Positions 1 to 13,200 of a stretch of DNA of 64,000 nucleotides are shown here, in pieces. The DNA comes from Echinococcus granulosus (lineage: Eukaryota > Platyhelminthes > Cestoda > Cyclophyllidea > Taeniidae). The DNA lies in NCBI RefSeq assembly GCF_000524195.1, contig NW_020170388.1, positions 261,273-325,272 on the forward strand, given 5' to 3'. Numbering within the stretch: position 1 is the stretch's first letter; each line of letters starts with the position of its first letter. Made by a program: the position numbers and the translations under genes. The notes under the pieces were generated by a model that saw only the letters and a program-made list of their open reading frames with translations, had not been told where the DNA came from and searched no databases.

Positions 1-3000
1 TAGTTGATTGTGATAAAGTGACTTTGCTGGCATTTTTTAAATAATTATTTCAGCAACTTTTTTAACACCCCCTCACCACTGGTATAAACTCCTCTGAACC
101 AAAAAAGAGACCAGACGATCCACTTTGAGTACAAATTACCCTGTTTACTTTTGCCGACGTCTGCCCTCGGTACAGATGAAAAAGTTTCTTTTGTACAAAA
201 AAACTCAAGGAATTTGTTAAAGTGATCGCTGCAGCAAGGCAAGAATGTGTCTAAGCCATCTTTGCACTCATTAGCCCTATCTTGGATAAAATTTACAAAG
301 AAAAAACGTAAAAAGAAATGTCGCACTTCTCGCCCTCCACCACGACTACTATACATGACGCTTATATACTACTATATGGCTTGTGAGTAGCACCCCACTT
401 CCCCAAGTCGTTTGATTAACTACGCCAGCAGTCAGCACATGACAAGTAGTGCTTCTAGTAGATAGCGCTATCAGCGGAGTTTGCATTTCTTTTTTTCATT
501 AAACGTTGCTCTAAAGGAGGAGAATTTTTTACTCTATAGCACTTTGGTGTTTGTCAAAACCTGTCTCGAGTATGTACATCCATTTTCCCCCTTTTCACCT
601 AATAAATAAGTGCTTATCTTTGACATAAGGCAACTAATCAACAGAATGACTCAGCGATCCGACAGAAGCTATAATGACAGCAACGTTAATGTTTTTTGAC
701 TTTATTTACTGGCCTAAACATGTAAAGTCTAGTGCTTATAACCCCATTCCACCATCTCCGTGGAGTACAGTAGGACAAAAGATGAAACCACGCAAGTTTT
801 GTGACGAAAATAATCCCGAGTGTAGGAGTGTAGTGTAGGAGTGGTTTACAGGCTAAGTTTTATGGGGAAGATTGGAGATTGTCTCCTGCTTGGGGATCGG
901 TGACGCTTGATTAGCCGGGAAGTTGATGCAACCTGGCCACTTGTCACCTGAAAGTTGACACCATTTGCACTTTTTTGCCTTCAAAAGAACATGTCAGACC
1001 AAGTACGGAGGTATAACAAAATATGTACTGTGCCTCGAAAGGTATTCGCATGAAGAAGTGGTATAGACGCAGTCTGGACACCAAATCCAAGTCAGCAGTG
1101 CTAATGGAAGTGCCATTGCAATGGAAACCAAACAACGCGGATACATGGAAATCGCTTCATCAGGATAAACAATTTCGCTCCCTTTTTGGTCAAATTTAGT
1201 CAGACAGACTCACATCCTCGCTTTGTAGGTAAGCATCCAGCCCTGTGCTTCTACTGCGCAGTTTCCGTACAACCTCTTCCATGATGAATCGTTGAATGAG
1301 GGAACCTGAAAAGCTTGACATTTCATGAATGCTATGCAGAATTGAGGAGGCTATCTCGACTAGCATCTGGCTTGTTTTTTTCCTCTCGTAGATAATACAC
1401 TATTTATTTTTTTGTTGATGACTTGAGGGTTGGAGGCGAATGATTGGAAGGCAAGACTGTCTACAAAATGTCAACATTATCTTGATTGCTGAATGACTTG
1501 GGCTTGATTTGCCTAATGATATCTTATAGCACAAACAGCTAAACCAATTTTCTTCTTATCTGACTAACGGTTGGAAGATTTTGGGGCTTTATTTGGGATT
1601 TGCAAGACTGTTGGATGCTATCGAATGCCTCGTCTCCGATGCCTTTTCAGTCCTCCACTCAAAGCCCTTCCACTATCATCATCACCCTTTATGGTAATTT
1701 TTCCGTATCCAAGGGGGAATGGTCAATGGCAAAGATGTCAGTACGATGTGTTGGTGAACGTTTCACCAACCATAAAAACACCCTTAACGCCATCGAATAG
1801 GCATGAAGTTGCATCCAACTACGTGTTGCAGCCTGAAACCGTTCTCTGGGGGTTTTTAGTCGGTCCCGAGTAGTTCAAATCGTGGACACTCATGGCTGAG
1901 GCAATGCTCTGAAGGTAAGACCAGCGTTACAGTACCGGATATTTCACCTGAGTCTGGTGTCACAAATATGTGACATGTGTTCTTCACCCACTTCTGGCAA
2001 ATAGTTGCATCAAATCGGGTTCCGCAAGCAGATTGGCTAAGGAACAAGACGTAAAAATAAATTTTGTTCGTTTTTATTCCAGGGATAATTGCATTTGGTG
2101 GTTTTTTTTTGCCATACAAGAACAATAAACTACCTGACCTGCAGTGGAAAATTTGTTTGATAGCAAAAACGGAAGATTTACAGTACTAATGCTTTCAAGT
2201 CATTGCGTGTGCTAGGTGACCTCAAAGTGCTCATTTCTTGGATGTAATGCGATACACTTCACCACCATATAGTTTCAGAAAACGAGATCTCCACTGTTGG
2301 ATGAGGCGGTAGATCGGTAAAGGGTTTCAACCACACTCTAGCAGGAATATTCGCTCACGAAGACGAACAGTAAGCAAGTTTTGAGACTGCTGCATTTAAT
2401 TGGGATCTCAGGTTTGCAAATCAAGAGTAAGTACTTCTTCTTAACTCTACTTGACAACAGTCTTCTTATCGCGGCCGAACAGTTAGTAACTTTTTGAAAA
2501 GTATTATCTTTAAAGAAACTACCTTAAATGTCCAGTAAGTTACAATCCTATTCAGCCTATAAATACAAATCAAGTTTAAATCTACACAAGATTATGTTCT
2601 ACTCTGTATTAAGCTTTAAAAGTGCCACAAATTGAAGCGAAGCTCGAAATAACTCCGTTTTTTATTCTATTTTTCTACATCTTTTGCTTTTTTTGAAAAC
2701 ATACCATTCGACTAGGTTAACAAATTTTTCACAAAATGCCCCTCCGCCTGGCAGATAGAATTTCACTGAAAGTGAGTCACCGCCTCTCGAGCAGAGGTAT
2801 GTGGAAGTGGTCTGAGTTGGCCTTCACTCTACAAAATGTCTTACCCCTGTTGACCAAAAAAAAGCTCCAGGGTGTAGGCGCGCCCTGGGGCTATGAAAGG
2901 GTAACTGGAGCGATTAATGAGACTCCCTGCTGTGGGATGGAGCCTAAAAATGAAAATAGAAGTGAGGTGGGTAGTCTTTATTTAGGTCGCCACGTGATTG

Positions 3001-3174
3001 GCTAATAGGGTGACCTTTAGCCGACGCGCGGCTTTTAAATATGCACAAAGTTTTATCAAGAAAAAAACCTCCCGTTCGGATGCACTTTTTTTAAATACTT
3101 GCAAAAAAGTAGGTTGCAGCTAGCGGAGATAATGGATGAATTGACTTAAGTGGAATTTGGCGATCACTGAGCGA

Positions 3175-3315
3175 CGGTCCATTGTCTTTCCCACATCAAG
3201 CATGGAGGCTAGCGTGGTCAGCAACAGATTTTGTGTGGCGCCCCAAGCCACTCCTGAAGACGAGAGAAGTTACAATGCTGGGACCGAAAGTGTATCACTG
3301 GCGGTCAGAAGAGCT
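3175..3315 (+). repeat. Diverged dispersed repeat, copy 1
   Basis: This GC-richer patch aligns by eye with a second patch near 4810-4925 in the same orientation. The shared core runs from TGTGGCGCCCCAAGCC through CCTGAAG, a GGGA/GGGG block and a closing GTCAGAAG/GCCCGAAG, at roughly 65-70% identity with one or two gaps. Shared sequence at spaced sites outside genes suggests an old mobile element. I cannot name the family and see no intact ends. Confidence 0.45.
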
Positions 3316-4809
3316 AAAGTGGCTACTGGCATGACCCATAGGCCCTGCAGCCCGGTGGATGCACAAAGGCGGCGCCTTAAGTGCCCGCGTAACCAACACG
3401 CGGAGCTAAACAAACCAAGTGTCACATTTCATTTATGTATGACCAGCTTGCTAGTTAAATTATATGTATGGTATGCTTGTGGATTATCGCACAAGAGATG
3501 AGGAATCTGCCACGGAAAGCTGTTAAGTAGACATTTTCCCGAAGATAGCATCTGCTAGCAAGGGGCACTCATTTCCTCCCGAGATTTTTTTAAACAAGCA
3601 ATTATTTTAAGTGTCCCAACAATTTCCTTACTGCTGACGGCTAAATTTTAACGTAATTCCAACGCACCTCATTATGCATGAATTTGGATACTCTAGTGAT
3701 GGATCTGCAAGGATCGTTTAGGCTTTCTGCTATTTTTAGAAGTTATACGTATTATTGTCATTGATGATTAGAAATCTCGTTCAATTTTTTCCTATCAGAT
3801 TTTCACGCGGTCGCCTTCAATGTGGATGTGATTCGGTTGTTTTCAATCACCAGAGAGGACGGCAACATCAACACTTTGATGCGATCGGTGAGAATGCGAG
3901 GCACACCTTTGAGACAACAGTTTTATGTCAACCTCCGGGCGTCAAAATAGTGCCAGCAACCTAGTTGTCTTTGATGTTTTAGATAGAGTTTGTAGCTCTC
4001 CTTGACCTCCCTCGAAGACAAAAAGGCACACTACGCTGAGCAGAGTACGTATTGCCATTGCAGAGAAGGTCTGGGGGCTAGTCGTATGAGCTGGAGGCCA
4101 TGCCGCTCGGTGGTGATACGATTGCGAAGCTAAACAAACATGTGGAGTGTTACCCAGACCCCCTCCCCTTTTGAACGTCGTCCTCGGCGCTCCACTTGGT
4201 CGACCTCTCGCAGCGCAACTGCTATCACAACGCAGTCGGTGCTGCGAGGACATCACCCATGGACTAACTGCACCAGTCATCGAATTTCCCTGCAAGTGGG
4301 AAGATAGTTGACCGCACTGGCAATTCCACTGGATCTAGAGGTTTGTCCAATTTAGCATCTATAGTGGGGGAAATGTGCCGGTCATCTCGTATGTCCATCG
4401 CTAGTCGTAAGTTCACTGGCCTGAGGGCAGACCCATTTAATAATGGATGGGGTTTGAAATCGTTCCATGGGGATGAGATTTCGCGTTTATTCCTCCTTGC
4501 CACTTTGCCCTCACTTCACTGCTCCTTAGTCATAACTTTCTGGCTTCTATCGAGGTAGTAGAGAGATGAAGGAGGCAAACTGACATCTTCAAAGAGGTAC
4601 CGTAGACGTCTCCGTAACGAGGCTTTTCCAGATGGTTCACGGCTATTGTTGTGAATAGCATTTCTATGGACCACGAGTCTGGGATAGCTGCCGAAGGTCG
4701 ACGTCATAATCAATTTTTCCGTTAGGGGTCAATACAGATTTTCTCATCAACAGCGAATGACCTCTTCCCATCTCCTTAAGGTTTCGCATTCAGTAAAGGA
4801 AATCAAGGC

Positions 4810-4925
4810 AATTGTCTTCTGGGATCGAGTTGGCTTTCCACTGTCACCACTATGGCGCACCGAGCCTTTCCTGAAGTCGAAAGACGGCATAGTACTGGGG
4901 TAGAAGGCTTCTGGTAAGGCCCGAA
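4810..4925 (+). repeat. Diverged dispersed repeat, copy 2
   Basis: Second copy of the patch at 3175-3315. It contains TATGGCGCACCGAGCC, then CCTGAAGTCG and GGCCCGAAG, in the same order and spacing. A 73-codon minus-strand frame covers it, but no protein family is evident, and copy 1 lacks the same open frame. I read both as relics of a non-coding or heavily decayed element. Confidence 0.45.
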
Positions 4926-7533
4926 GACCATGCCGCGCCCAGCGGAAGTACAATGCCGGAGCAGTCAAATGACCACAAAACCAAAAACGAAGAGTTAAAA
5001 ATTTTATTATCTAATTTAAGTCGTTGTAAAGTTGGTACTTAAAGTCAACCATAATATCGCCAACAATAAGTAAAGTTGAAAGTTCTACTCTTTTTCCACT
5101 TCTAATATTCTCGGCTAAGATGTAAGCTAAAAATTTTCCTTTTTGACACCACAAAGTGTTCTTTCCAATCAAGGTAAAAAAAGCAAAAATAAGACCTCAC
5201 TTTTGCTGTCTTTAGAATATTTCTAGGTTTAAAGGTAAAAAAGTAGATGCTTCCAAATGCACGGTTATCACGCTTTAATGTGGTGGAAGGTTCACCACGA
5301 GGAGGCTGTGTCCTCCGGTCGTGCACATCGTCAGGCGTGTGCCTTCTTCAAAAGTCTGGAGGACAGAGTTAGGTTTAGAATCACTTGGTGGTACCTTCTT
5401 TTGCCCTTCTATAACTCGGTTATAGAAGTTAGATGGTTAAGTACCACTGTCTCTAGGGCGTCATTCACGGCGCTTCTCGTAGTCGCTTTTCTTCCTCTTC
5501 TTCAACTACTACAAATCTTCCGGTAACATTTAATTAACTGGGAGGCCGGAATAAAGATAGATGAGGCAATAAGCTTTCAGCACAAAGTGCGCCTTGCTTA
5601 AATAATAGCAATGGGATTCATAAACACCACTTTTTCCCGTTAGCCGAATCGCGTCAGGACAAAAAGCGCATTCCGTGTGTCAACTGCTCGAAGGGGATTT
5701 GATCACCAAGGCTGTTTTTGATTTGTAGAATCGGAGTTTGTGGTGGCTACCAAGATTTCTCCCTCTTTCGATTGCCTCTCTATTGTGGCTCTCCGCTGAT
5801 TTAGTCGTTCACTGCAGTTGTCCACCTTTTTCGACGCTTCGGCGTAGTGGCATCTAGTCGCCTAAAAGCGAAGCTGGTGTTCTTTTAGCGTGCGCTGAAG
5901 GCGGACCGAGTTAGGTGGATTCATTTCAAGCTGTTTTGTTTACTTTCACTCCCATAAAGGCACGAGATGCCTGCCGGCATTATGGCATGCAACTTTTTAT
6001 CTGGCCATTGATACAGACGACGCGGGGAGAGGATAAAGAAGGCGAGGAGGAGCGGGAGGGTTCCAGTCGTGTGACAAAAAAAATACTCACACACGCACAC
6101 ATGCCTTGACAGCAAGGAGGGCCAGTGTCAAATGCTATGACAATGCCTTTTTCACAACCTAACAACAACTTTGTGACTCACTTTCTTGTGCCAAAGTTTC
6201 ACTTTTCATCTGATGGTTCTGGGTGGCATTTGCATTCATTATCCCTAATCTCATCGGTTGTGAAGGTGAAACTGCACTATTTCAAGGTGTTTGTTGTTCA
6301 ATCTCAAGTTAGTCACCTTTAAAAAAGAGCGCTTTTTATGAAATGGAAAAAAGTCATCATTACATGCACATATTCATGAATTTAGAACCGAGATCTCTAC
6401 CCCCAAATCTTATGTAAAAGTAGCACTGATAAATTCTCCCCCAGTGATAACACACCTTCGTACTGGCCGTGTTCGCAACAAAATTATTCGATGCCCAATG
6501 GAAATAGTTCGCTTGGTGGGAGCCCTAAGTGAGAAAGAGAGTTCAGAGTGTCTTATTCACTTGGCTTGGTTCAACCATATCCTATATCTTTTTTAGTAGT
6601 TTAAACAATACCGATTTACTCGCGACACAAGACTCTGTGCAAGTAGTTTTTGCAAATAAATGAAGAACACGTGCCTCGTGCCTGAGCCGGCAGCTTTCAG
6701 GTATATCTGGACGTCACGTTGGCATGAAACGTTTGACTTTCAAATTGTGTGACTTTAAGTATAACTCGGAAAGCGGAAGAGAGTTGGAATCAAGGGCCGT
6801 CAATAAACATGCTGATTATTGTAATGGGAACTATGGTTTTGTAAAAGGCAAAATTCAATTTCTCATCGTTTGTCAAAAGTTAGCGTCTTTTGAAAGACTG
6901 CTTGTCCGTTTTGTTTCGTCCCCTGTTCATTTGCATACAAAGTGGATTTCAAAGTAGGCTACCTAAACAACGCATTGAAATACTGTTGGAACGTTAAATA
7001 ATTGTCACTGCTAGTTGTATAGTGGCGCAACTAGACTTTAAATTTCGCCTACTTAAATACAATAGTAGCATATTTTATGTAACATGATTATTTGCACATT
7101 ACCACGTTGAAGTTGAAAATAGGACATTTTGTAAACTCGGGGCAAAAAATTAACAGGGTTTAAAATAATACATGGCTACAAAAATAAAAAAAAGTTAATC
7201 ATTATCCACAGTAGTGGTAAAGAATCCGGTAATGAGACGACTTTCTCCAGCGATTGTCCATTAGTGAGTGATCAAGCGGTAGCATTCTGAGGTGGAACGA
7301 TTCTTCTACACGGGTGCATCATTAAAGAATCAGCCTCGATTCTTTTGATGATGGCCATAGAAATCTTTCATTCATTTGTCATTCAAAATAACGAGGTTAA
7401 TCTATTTGTAGATTCCATTTCTCTCTAGATGTAATTTTTTTAAAGAATCTTAGATGAAGACAACTCCATAAGGTACTTTTGAAGTGTCAAAAATGCAGAA
7501 CGCAACAACTTGGGCCCTCTGGAGCACGAATTC

Positions 7534-7557
7534 AGGCATGCAATAAACGGCATGCCT
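7534..7557. repeat. Perfect 8-bp inverted repeat (hairpin)
   Basis: AGGCATGC at 7534-7541 is followed by an 8-base loop AATAAACG and the exact reverse complement GCATGCCT at 7550-7557. It ends one base before the GGT/TGG microsatellite. It could fold as a hairpin in single-stranded DNA. A role in repeat expansion is only a guess. Confidence 0.6.
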
Positions 7558-7558
7558 C

Positions 7559-7819
7559 TGGTGGTGGTGGTGGTGGTGGTGGTGGTGGTGGTGGTGGTGG
7601 TGGTGGTGGTGGTGGTGGTGGTGGTGGTGGTGGTGGTGGTGGTGGTGGTGGTGGTGGTGGTGGTGGTGGTGGTGGTGGTGGTGGTGGTGGTNNNNNNNNN
7701 NNNNNNNNNNNNNNNNNNNNNNNNNNNNNNNNNNNNNNNNNNNNNNNNNNNNNNNNNNNNNNNNNNNNNNNNNNNNNNNNNNNNNNNNNNNTGGTGGTGG
7801 TGGTGGTGGTGGTGGTGGT
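7559..7819. repeat. (TGG)n microsatellite with assembly gap
   Basis: An uninterrupted TGG/GGT triplet array runs 7559-7691 and resumes at 7792-7819 after the gap. The visible repeat is about 161 bases, and the true length is unknown because the array flanks the gap on both sides. The strand is G/T-only on plus and C/A-only on minus. Translated frames through it give poly-Gly, poly-Val or poly-Trp and are not genes. Flanking sequence shows no coding exon, so this is an intergenic array. Confidence 0.95.
7692..7791. other. Assembly gap, exactly 100 N
   Basis: Exactly 100 N in a row, the usual fixed-size placeholder for a gap of unknown length. Both edges are TGG repeat, so the assembler very likely broke inside the microsatellite. 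The real distance between flanks may be larger or smaller. Confidence 0.97.
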
Positions 7820-8600
7820 TCCCCTCCGCCCTACCTCTCTTACATCATTCCACAACTTTTAACTTGGCAAATAAATTGACTTCTAAAGTTAATCCGCATT
7901 GGCAGGGATGTTGAAATAATACGGACGCCTTAATTGTCATCCAACTTCCATATGTTATGAGTGTCCAGTCATTTCCCCACCTCGGAAATCGAACAACTCA
8001 TATTTGATGATCCAGAACCAGCTGCTAGATCAAAATGCTTCCAATCATACGGCTCAAGAATCCAACTTCTAAACCGCCAGTACGATTAATAGTAAAGTAA
8101 ATCGTGATGCCACTCTCAAGGACACCACAGATGCTATAAGGTATGATCTGTTGTTTGGCCTTTATGGAAACCTGCCTGTTGGACTAAACAGTGAGGTTAG
8201 GCAAATAAGTTCGACTGTTTTACATGAAGGGAAAAACAATCACATTCCAAACATCAGACTGGCTTTGTAACAAAAATAAAAATTTGCCGTCTTTGAGGAA
8301 AAAGTACGTGGCAAAAAGGCATTGACGCTTCCAGTCTCCACAATAGGCAGATGGGTACGCTGCGTATCGAGAGATGCGCCAAAAGTTCTTCTTGATAGGA
8401 CAAAACTCACAACACACCATCCATCAACAGGCAGGATTTACCTCACTTCCATTATAAGATAACTAGATATGTTAGTATGTGTAGCATACCAAAGGAGAAC
8501 GTGGACGTCTGGGTGCGTGTTTCCGAGCTTGCAAACATCCCCACCACCTCTACCCGTAAAATAACGAATCCGTACTACGGTTTCCAAAGGTGAAATTTTG
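7820..8600. other. Intergenic, nothing recognised
   Basis: No supported exon, RNA or element. Short frames only. GC content rises towards 8.6 kb, where the retrotransposon relic begins. Confidence 0.5.
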
Positions 8601-8717
8601 GAACTTCGCCTTTGCCTAGCGAACCACTGCCCTGGGAGAGAGGACGAGGTAGTCGAGATTCAGTCTGTAGAGCAGGATCCACAGAAGGCAGCATTCAGAA
8701 AGTGTACGGCAGTTGAT

Positions 8718-9290
8718 TCACCAAAGTGACACCATATTGGGCTGCTGCTGCCTCACCGTGTTCCCAGGTGCAGTTGGCTCTGGTGCCTCAACGAGATGTA
8801 GTTGCAGGTCCTGACGTCGATTAAGACCGTGGCCTGAACGCTGGTCGTGAGTGTAGACTTCAAAGTTTTGCTTAAAATGTTGTTGAGGCTTCCAATGAAC
8901 GCTTTTCGGTTTCTTCAAGACCGAGCGAAGTTTACATTCCATTAGCGCCTCTGTTGGTGATTGGCGGTTTCAGACGGAATTGTTCGAAGCTGTGCGCTAA
9001 CCCAGTAGGAAACCCTGTAAGATAACGGCGGCCAACCTCCTTCCTCGTGGCTTCATCAGCACCTGCTTGAATGTGTCGGCAAGTCGGTTTGCTTACCCAT
9101 TGCATCTGGGGTGATGCGGTGCGGAGCCGTATTCAGTGGGTAACGTCTCCAGGAGCCCAGCTGGTACTAATCGGTACGCAGTCCAGGCCCAGCTGGTCAA
9201 ACTAATCACAGCAATATAATACGTTGCAGGAAGTGATGTGCCACAGGAGGCACAGCATTGGAGCCATCCAGAGAGCATCAGTTGGCCACC
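8718..9290 (-). mobile_element. Decayed Ty3/gypsy-type retrotransposon, integrase end
   Basis: Read on the minus strand, about 8.8-9.14 kb keeps a single frame with three in-frame stops. It reads as the C-terminal part of a gypsy-type integrase: an APHHPRCNG block matches the conserved APYHPQSNG-like motif after the catalytic core, followed by a helix resembling the usual DTFKxxL segment, an FLLG block and SPTEALMECKLRS, which matches the SPAELLxGRKLR region. Upstream, near 9.25 kb, a CCASC pair resembles the second half of the integrase zinc finger, so most of the core appears deleted between the two. The segment downstream to 8718 resembles the post-integrase linker. No LTR or primer-binding site was found. 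It is inactive. Family assignment rests on motif memory only. Confidence 0.6.
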
Positions 9291-9469
9291 ACAGACAGAG
9301 GTGGCGATTACAGAGGGATGATGGACTCCGAGATAATTTTCGAGGACAGCAATGCACTTCAGACAGCCAGGTGCATTGGCTTGGAAAGCAGGAAGGCTGC
9401 ACGCGTGGATTTGATCTGACCTTGTCCTAGTTGAAGTTGGATGGGTGGGTAGAACCGACAATACCCATC

Positions 9470-10127
9470 CTTCTAGCCAGCGATGCTACTTGTGGGGATG
9501 AGACTTGGCAAAGTACTAGCAAGTGGAAGGGATTATTCTCAGCTCTGGTGCCAGGCTGTTGGTCGTTGAGATATGGACCATCTTCAAACCCTAATAATAC
9601 ACAGTACGGGTTCGGGGACTGTCCAGACTGAATCGGAGTGATTTCAAGCCATCGAGTGCCATCAGTTAATGATGCGGCTGTCTAAACGGACAGATTCGGA
9701 GCTTTCGCCTGTATTAATTTCATCTGACGCTCGAGTAGTGGTTCTAGCCTCGACAGGACCATAACTTTAGAAAACCCACGCGTATTTTCCTGAAGTGAAA
9801 GGGTCTATTCGCACCCATTACTGACTAACCAGGAGAAAATCAACGAGTGAGAATTGCAGCCACTCCCAGCACGTCCAAGAATGGGCCGCAAAGAAGAGGA
9901 AACCCAACGAGAACTTCCAGAACGTCGAGACTGAGAAGTATTCGGAGGCTGTAAGCATCCCCATGAATTTCTCTTCCATTTAATAAATTGTACGAAAGAC
10001 GGAACAGGCGATAACTCGGTAAACTGCAGAGGTTTGAAAACGATGATTGAAAAATAAAGCATATTCTGGTGACACGCTGCAAAATCTCGAAAATTCATTA
10101 ATCCAACCCCAATTTCTAAAGAGGTAT
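9470..10127. other. Intergenic, nothing recognised
   Basis: This stretch lies between the retrotransposon relic and the tRNase Z 3' end. Overlapping short minus-strand frames at 9805-10098 show no family match. It may include further decayed element sequence. Confidence 0.45.
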
Positions 10128-10129
10128 TA

Positions 10130-10135
10130 TTTATT
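10130..10135 (-). terminator. AATAAA polyadenylation signal of tRNase Z
   Basis: Forward TTTATT is AATAAA on the minus strand. It lies 76 bases after the tRNase Z stop codon, the first canonical signal downstream, which implies a 3' UTR of roughly 90-110 bases. Confidence 0.7.
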
Positions 10136-10210
10136 CACCAGTCAATAATCCAAAGGGTAAAGAAATTATGACTACAGGGGTGAGAAGGGAGATGAGTACA
10201 TTCCTGAGCC

Positions 10211-13200
10211 TCACCGGGTACTTCTGCGGAGAGTGCCAATATTCCCGAGCGCCTGCGAGACGGTGTGGCGGGTCTCCTCAAGGGCGCCCTCGACACGCGC
10301 CCTCCGCTGCTGGTTAGCGTCGGCGCGGGTCTGCAACAGCTCCCAGTGGCGCGCGAAGGCATACTTGTAGAAGGGCAGAAAGTAAGGCAGCTTCCACAGT
10401 TCTCCCAGCCTCACCTATGCGCAACATAAAACTTTTAGGCCCATAACTACGCAGTGAACAGTTTAACATTTCCCGGGTGGAGGGAATAACTCTAGGGGCT
10501 GACCGTTTGGATGTCGTGCAAAAAATGTTGTGGAAGAATAGAATTTGTCAGAATCGTATTACTCAATGCGGTTCATCGAACGGGAGAATATAGCAAGGGG
10601 ATTCTATACAGACTTGATGAGGATGTCCGCAACCCTAGAAAAAGTTCCTGTTGGATGTTCCAGAAGCTCCAGTTGATAGCCAATCTTTAGACATCCTAGA
10701 GGGTCGTGTCCTCGCTCACTCTCTCCTGGTTGGCTCATATGAAACAGATGATCGCTTTAGGGCCATGGTCAATCAGTTATTATAGCTACAGACGAATCTC
10801 CATTGCCTAGCCGCTAGACGAGTATACGTTCACCGGCCCGTCCTTTGATTACTCGCTACGTCGATCAGTAAGGACATTCTGAGGTCTTTTCTACTGACTA
10901 TCCGTTCGAGGCCTTGATATGATCCAGATCATGAATATAAAATCTTCGTTCCATACCAGGTGGCGACTCAGCTTGTAAGAACGCTGCCTCAAAATTGTTC
11001 AGCTTTCTGCTATGATAGAATCTCAACGCTATCTCGGCTTCCATCTTGATAGTGGAATTACATAGCATTATGTATCAATACAACCAGGACCCAATCATGA
11101 ACCTAGGCAATTCCACTGACATAATCTTGAACTAGTATTTTTTCTTCCAACTATGGACAGCTTGTTCAAAGCCTCCTGCATGGGCTGTCTACCCAGGTAA
11201 ATTACACAAATACAGCCTACTTTGCAGCAGATACGGGTAACGCGGTATCAGTTAGCCTTGAGAGGACAAAAGCTCACTTGCATGAAGTCGAAAGCGGGTG
11301 CAATGTCCTCCTGAAAAGTGTCAAAGCTGGGCAGACGTGAGTAGCGCTGACTGAAATGAGTGAGGAGGATGAATTTGGCGCGCATCAGCCGACCAATCGC
11401 GATCGCCTCGCCAGTTGTGCTACAGTTGAGACGACATGAGGAAAAGTCCCCTAGAGTAGCCGATCACAGAAGTTCAAAACACTCGTTTAAGAGTTTACCA
11501 TTTAAATTTACAATCTCTAACTTAGGAACTATCTCCCACTTTCTTGGAAGAAGGAAAAGAAATAATGCGCTATGCAATGGTCTAATAAAACAACCTGAGG
11601 GAGCACGTACGTACCTGTGATGCGCGGTGACAGCCTGTTCCTCGTAGCCATCGCCCATGGTGGCCTCGTGAATGAGGAGGTCGCAGTCGCGCCCCGCCTC
11701 AGCCAGCTGAGAGCAGGGTGGGGTGTCACCCGAGAAAACTACCTTCCAGGGTCTCGCGTCTTCTTCCTCTCCCTTTACTCGGGACAGTACATAGGCCCAC
11801 GACGTGCCCGTGTGCGGCACTCTAACCGGTTCAATCTGAACAAGATTTAGGACGATTAAAAATAGTGTTTGTAATTAGGACGAATGGGTTTCTGGGCAGC
11901 GGAAGATTTGTAGCGGGATGCAGGCACTGCGATTCAAAGAGCACCCACCACGTTATTTTGAAAGGAAAATTGAAACCCAGAATGGCTTCCTTTATGCGCG
12001 TTTTGAGTCCCTCGGAAGTACTTATAAAAATTTAACGACCTTTTCAAAATGATAACTTCAAAATGAGATCCCTTGACGAGCCCTAAGATAACCAAAATCA
12101 CTTTCTACATCATTCAAAAAGGAAGGGCTTCAATAAACTCAGGTCCAGAATGACCCCAAACCCATTACGCGAAAATCCTGACTATTTCAAAAGTAAAGCG
12201 GACCTTGAGTTTTAGCTGCTCGAGCAGTCGCCTCCAATCACTGGTCACCGCATCATTTGAGGGCCGCAGCTGCCATATAGGACTGACGGTAGGCGGTGAA
12301 AGCAAGTCCGAACTACATCCGGTAGAGGGTGCCATGACGGGCGACTGGCAGGATAGCTGCTCGGGCGGTGCCTCGTAGACGCGGTTGATGGGAAAGAGAT
12401 GCACGTGCTTGCCGGTGGTGGTGATGGACTGGAAGAGGTCAGTGTAGCTGTTTACCCACTTCCAGAAGGGTGGCGGTGCCAGTACCGGCAGGCCTGCGGG
12501 ATTTCGAGTCAGATCGTAAACCTTCCGGGCTATTGTCATCACGCCCTTGTGTAAGATGGAGTAAGAAGGTGGAGTTTGATTGTCGAGGAAAAACGTTGCG
12601 GATATATGCTCACCGAGCCAACATAAATTGGGATAAATGGACTTTCTCAGCAAAGAGAAATGCAATGTCTCTTTGTGACTACAGATGACCTAAAAAACCA
12701 CCTGTCAAACGTGGGGATTTCTGGAATTTTTTGGACTTTCGCAAAAGATATTCAACCCGAACCAGTGCCTTTGAAATTACAAGAAGAAATATGCGAGTTA
12801 CAAGAAGTTGAAACTGAAGTTTCGACACAGGAGGACTTTTTTAGCTGAGCTGAACCATCATAGGACAATCCGTTTTACGTCGCCGTCTGTGGTGAAACGC
12901 CGACTTCGAAATTTTACATCCTCGTGGGTGATTTAGTTCACCACCCCCGTGGAAAAATTTGCCTCCGGTGCGAACAGTCTTGTGCCTCTCAAGTGTTTAT
13001 GCGTTGACCAGGAGAGAATTCGACACGCCGGCAGAAGGACTGCTGTGTTGTGGGGTGGGAGCGAACCAACTGACAGCCGCGCACTCGGGCGCCTTTGAAA
13101 CTTCGACGCCAATCGAGTGTCTTACTGCGACTGAGCACTTCACCACCATTGCATTTTTATAATGCGCATAAGATTAAAAGTTCTGATCTACTTCGAATTC

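Larger units (their letters stand above)
1..7533. other. Intergenic, no gene supported
   Basis: AT-rich sequence with only short open frames, none of which matches a family I recognise. A plus-strand frame at 1571-1873 and another at 3157-3501 are open by chance length and show no domain. A small tandem duplication of an 11-13 base GTGTAGGAGT unit lies near 820-842. Two diverged copies of a repeat lie near 3.2 and 4.85 kb and are listed separately. Confidence 0.6.

Noticed and set aside
7479..7914. Open frames of poly-Gly, poly-Val, poly-Trp and poly-Pro/Thr through the microsatellite
   Set aside because: They are translations of a TGG repeat and of N bases; flanks show no coding signs.
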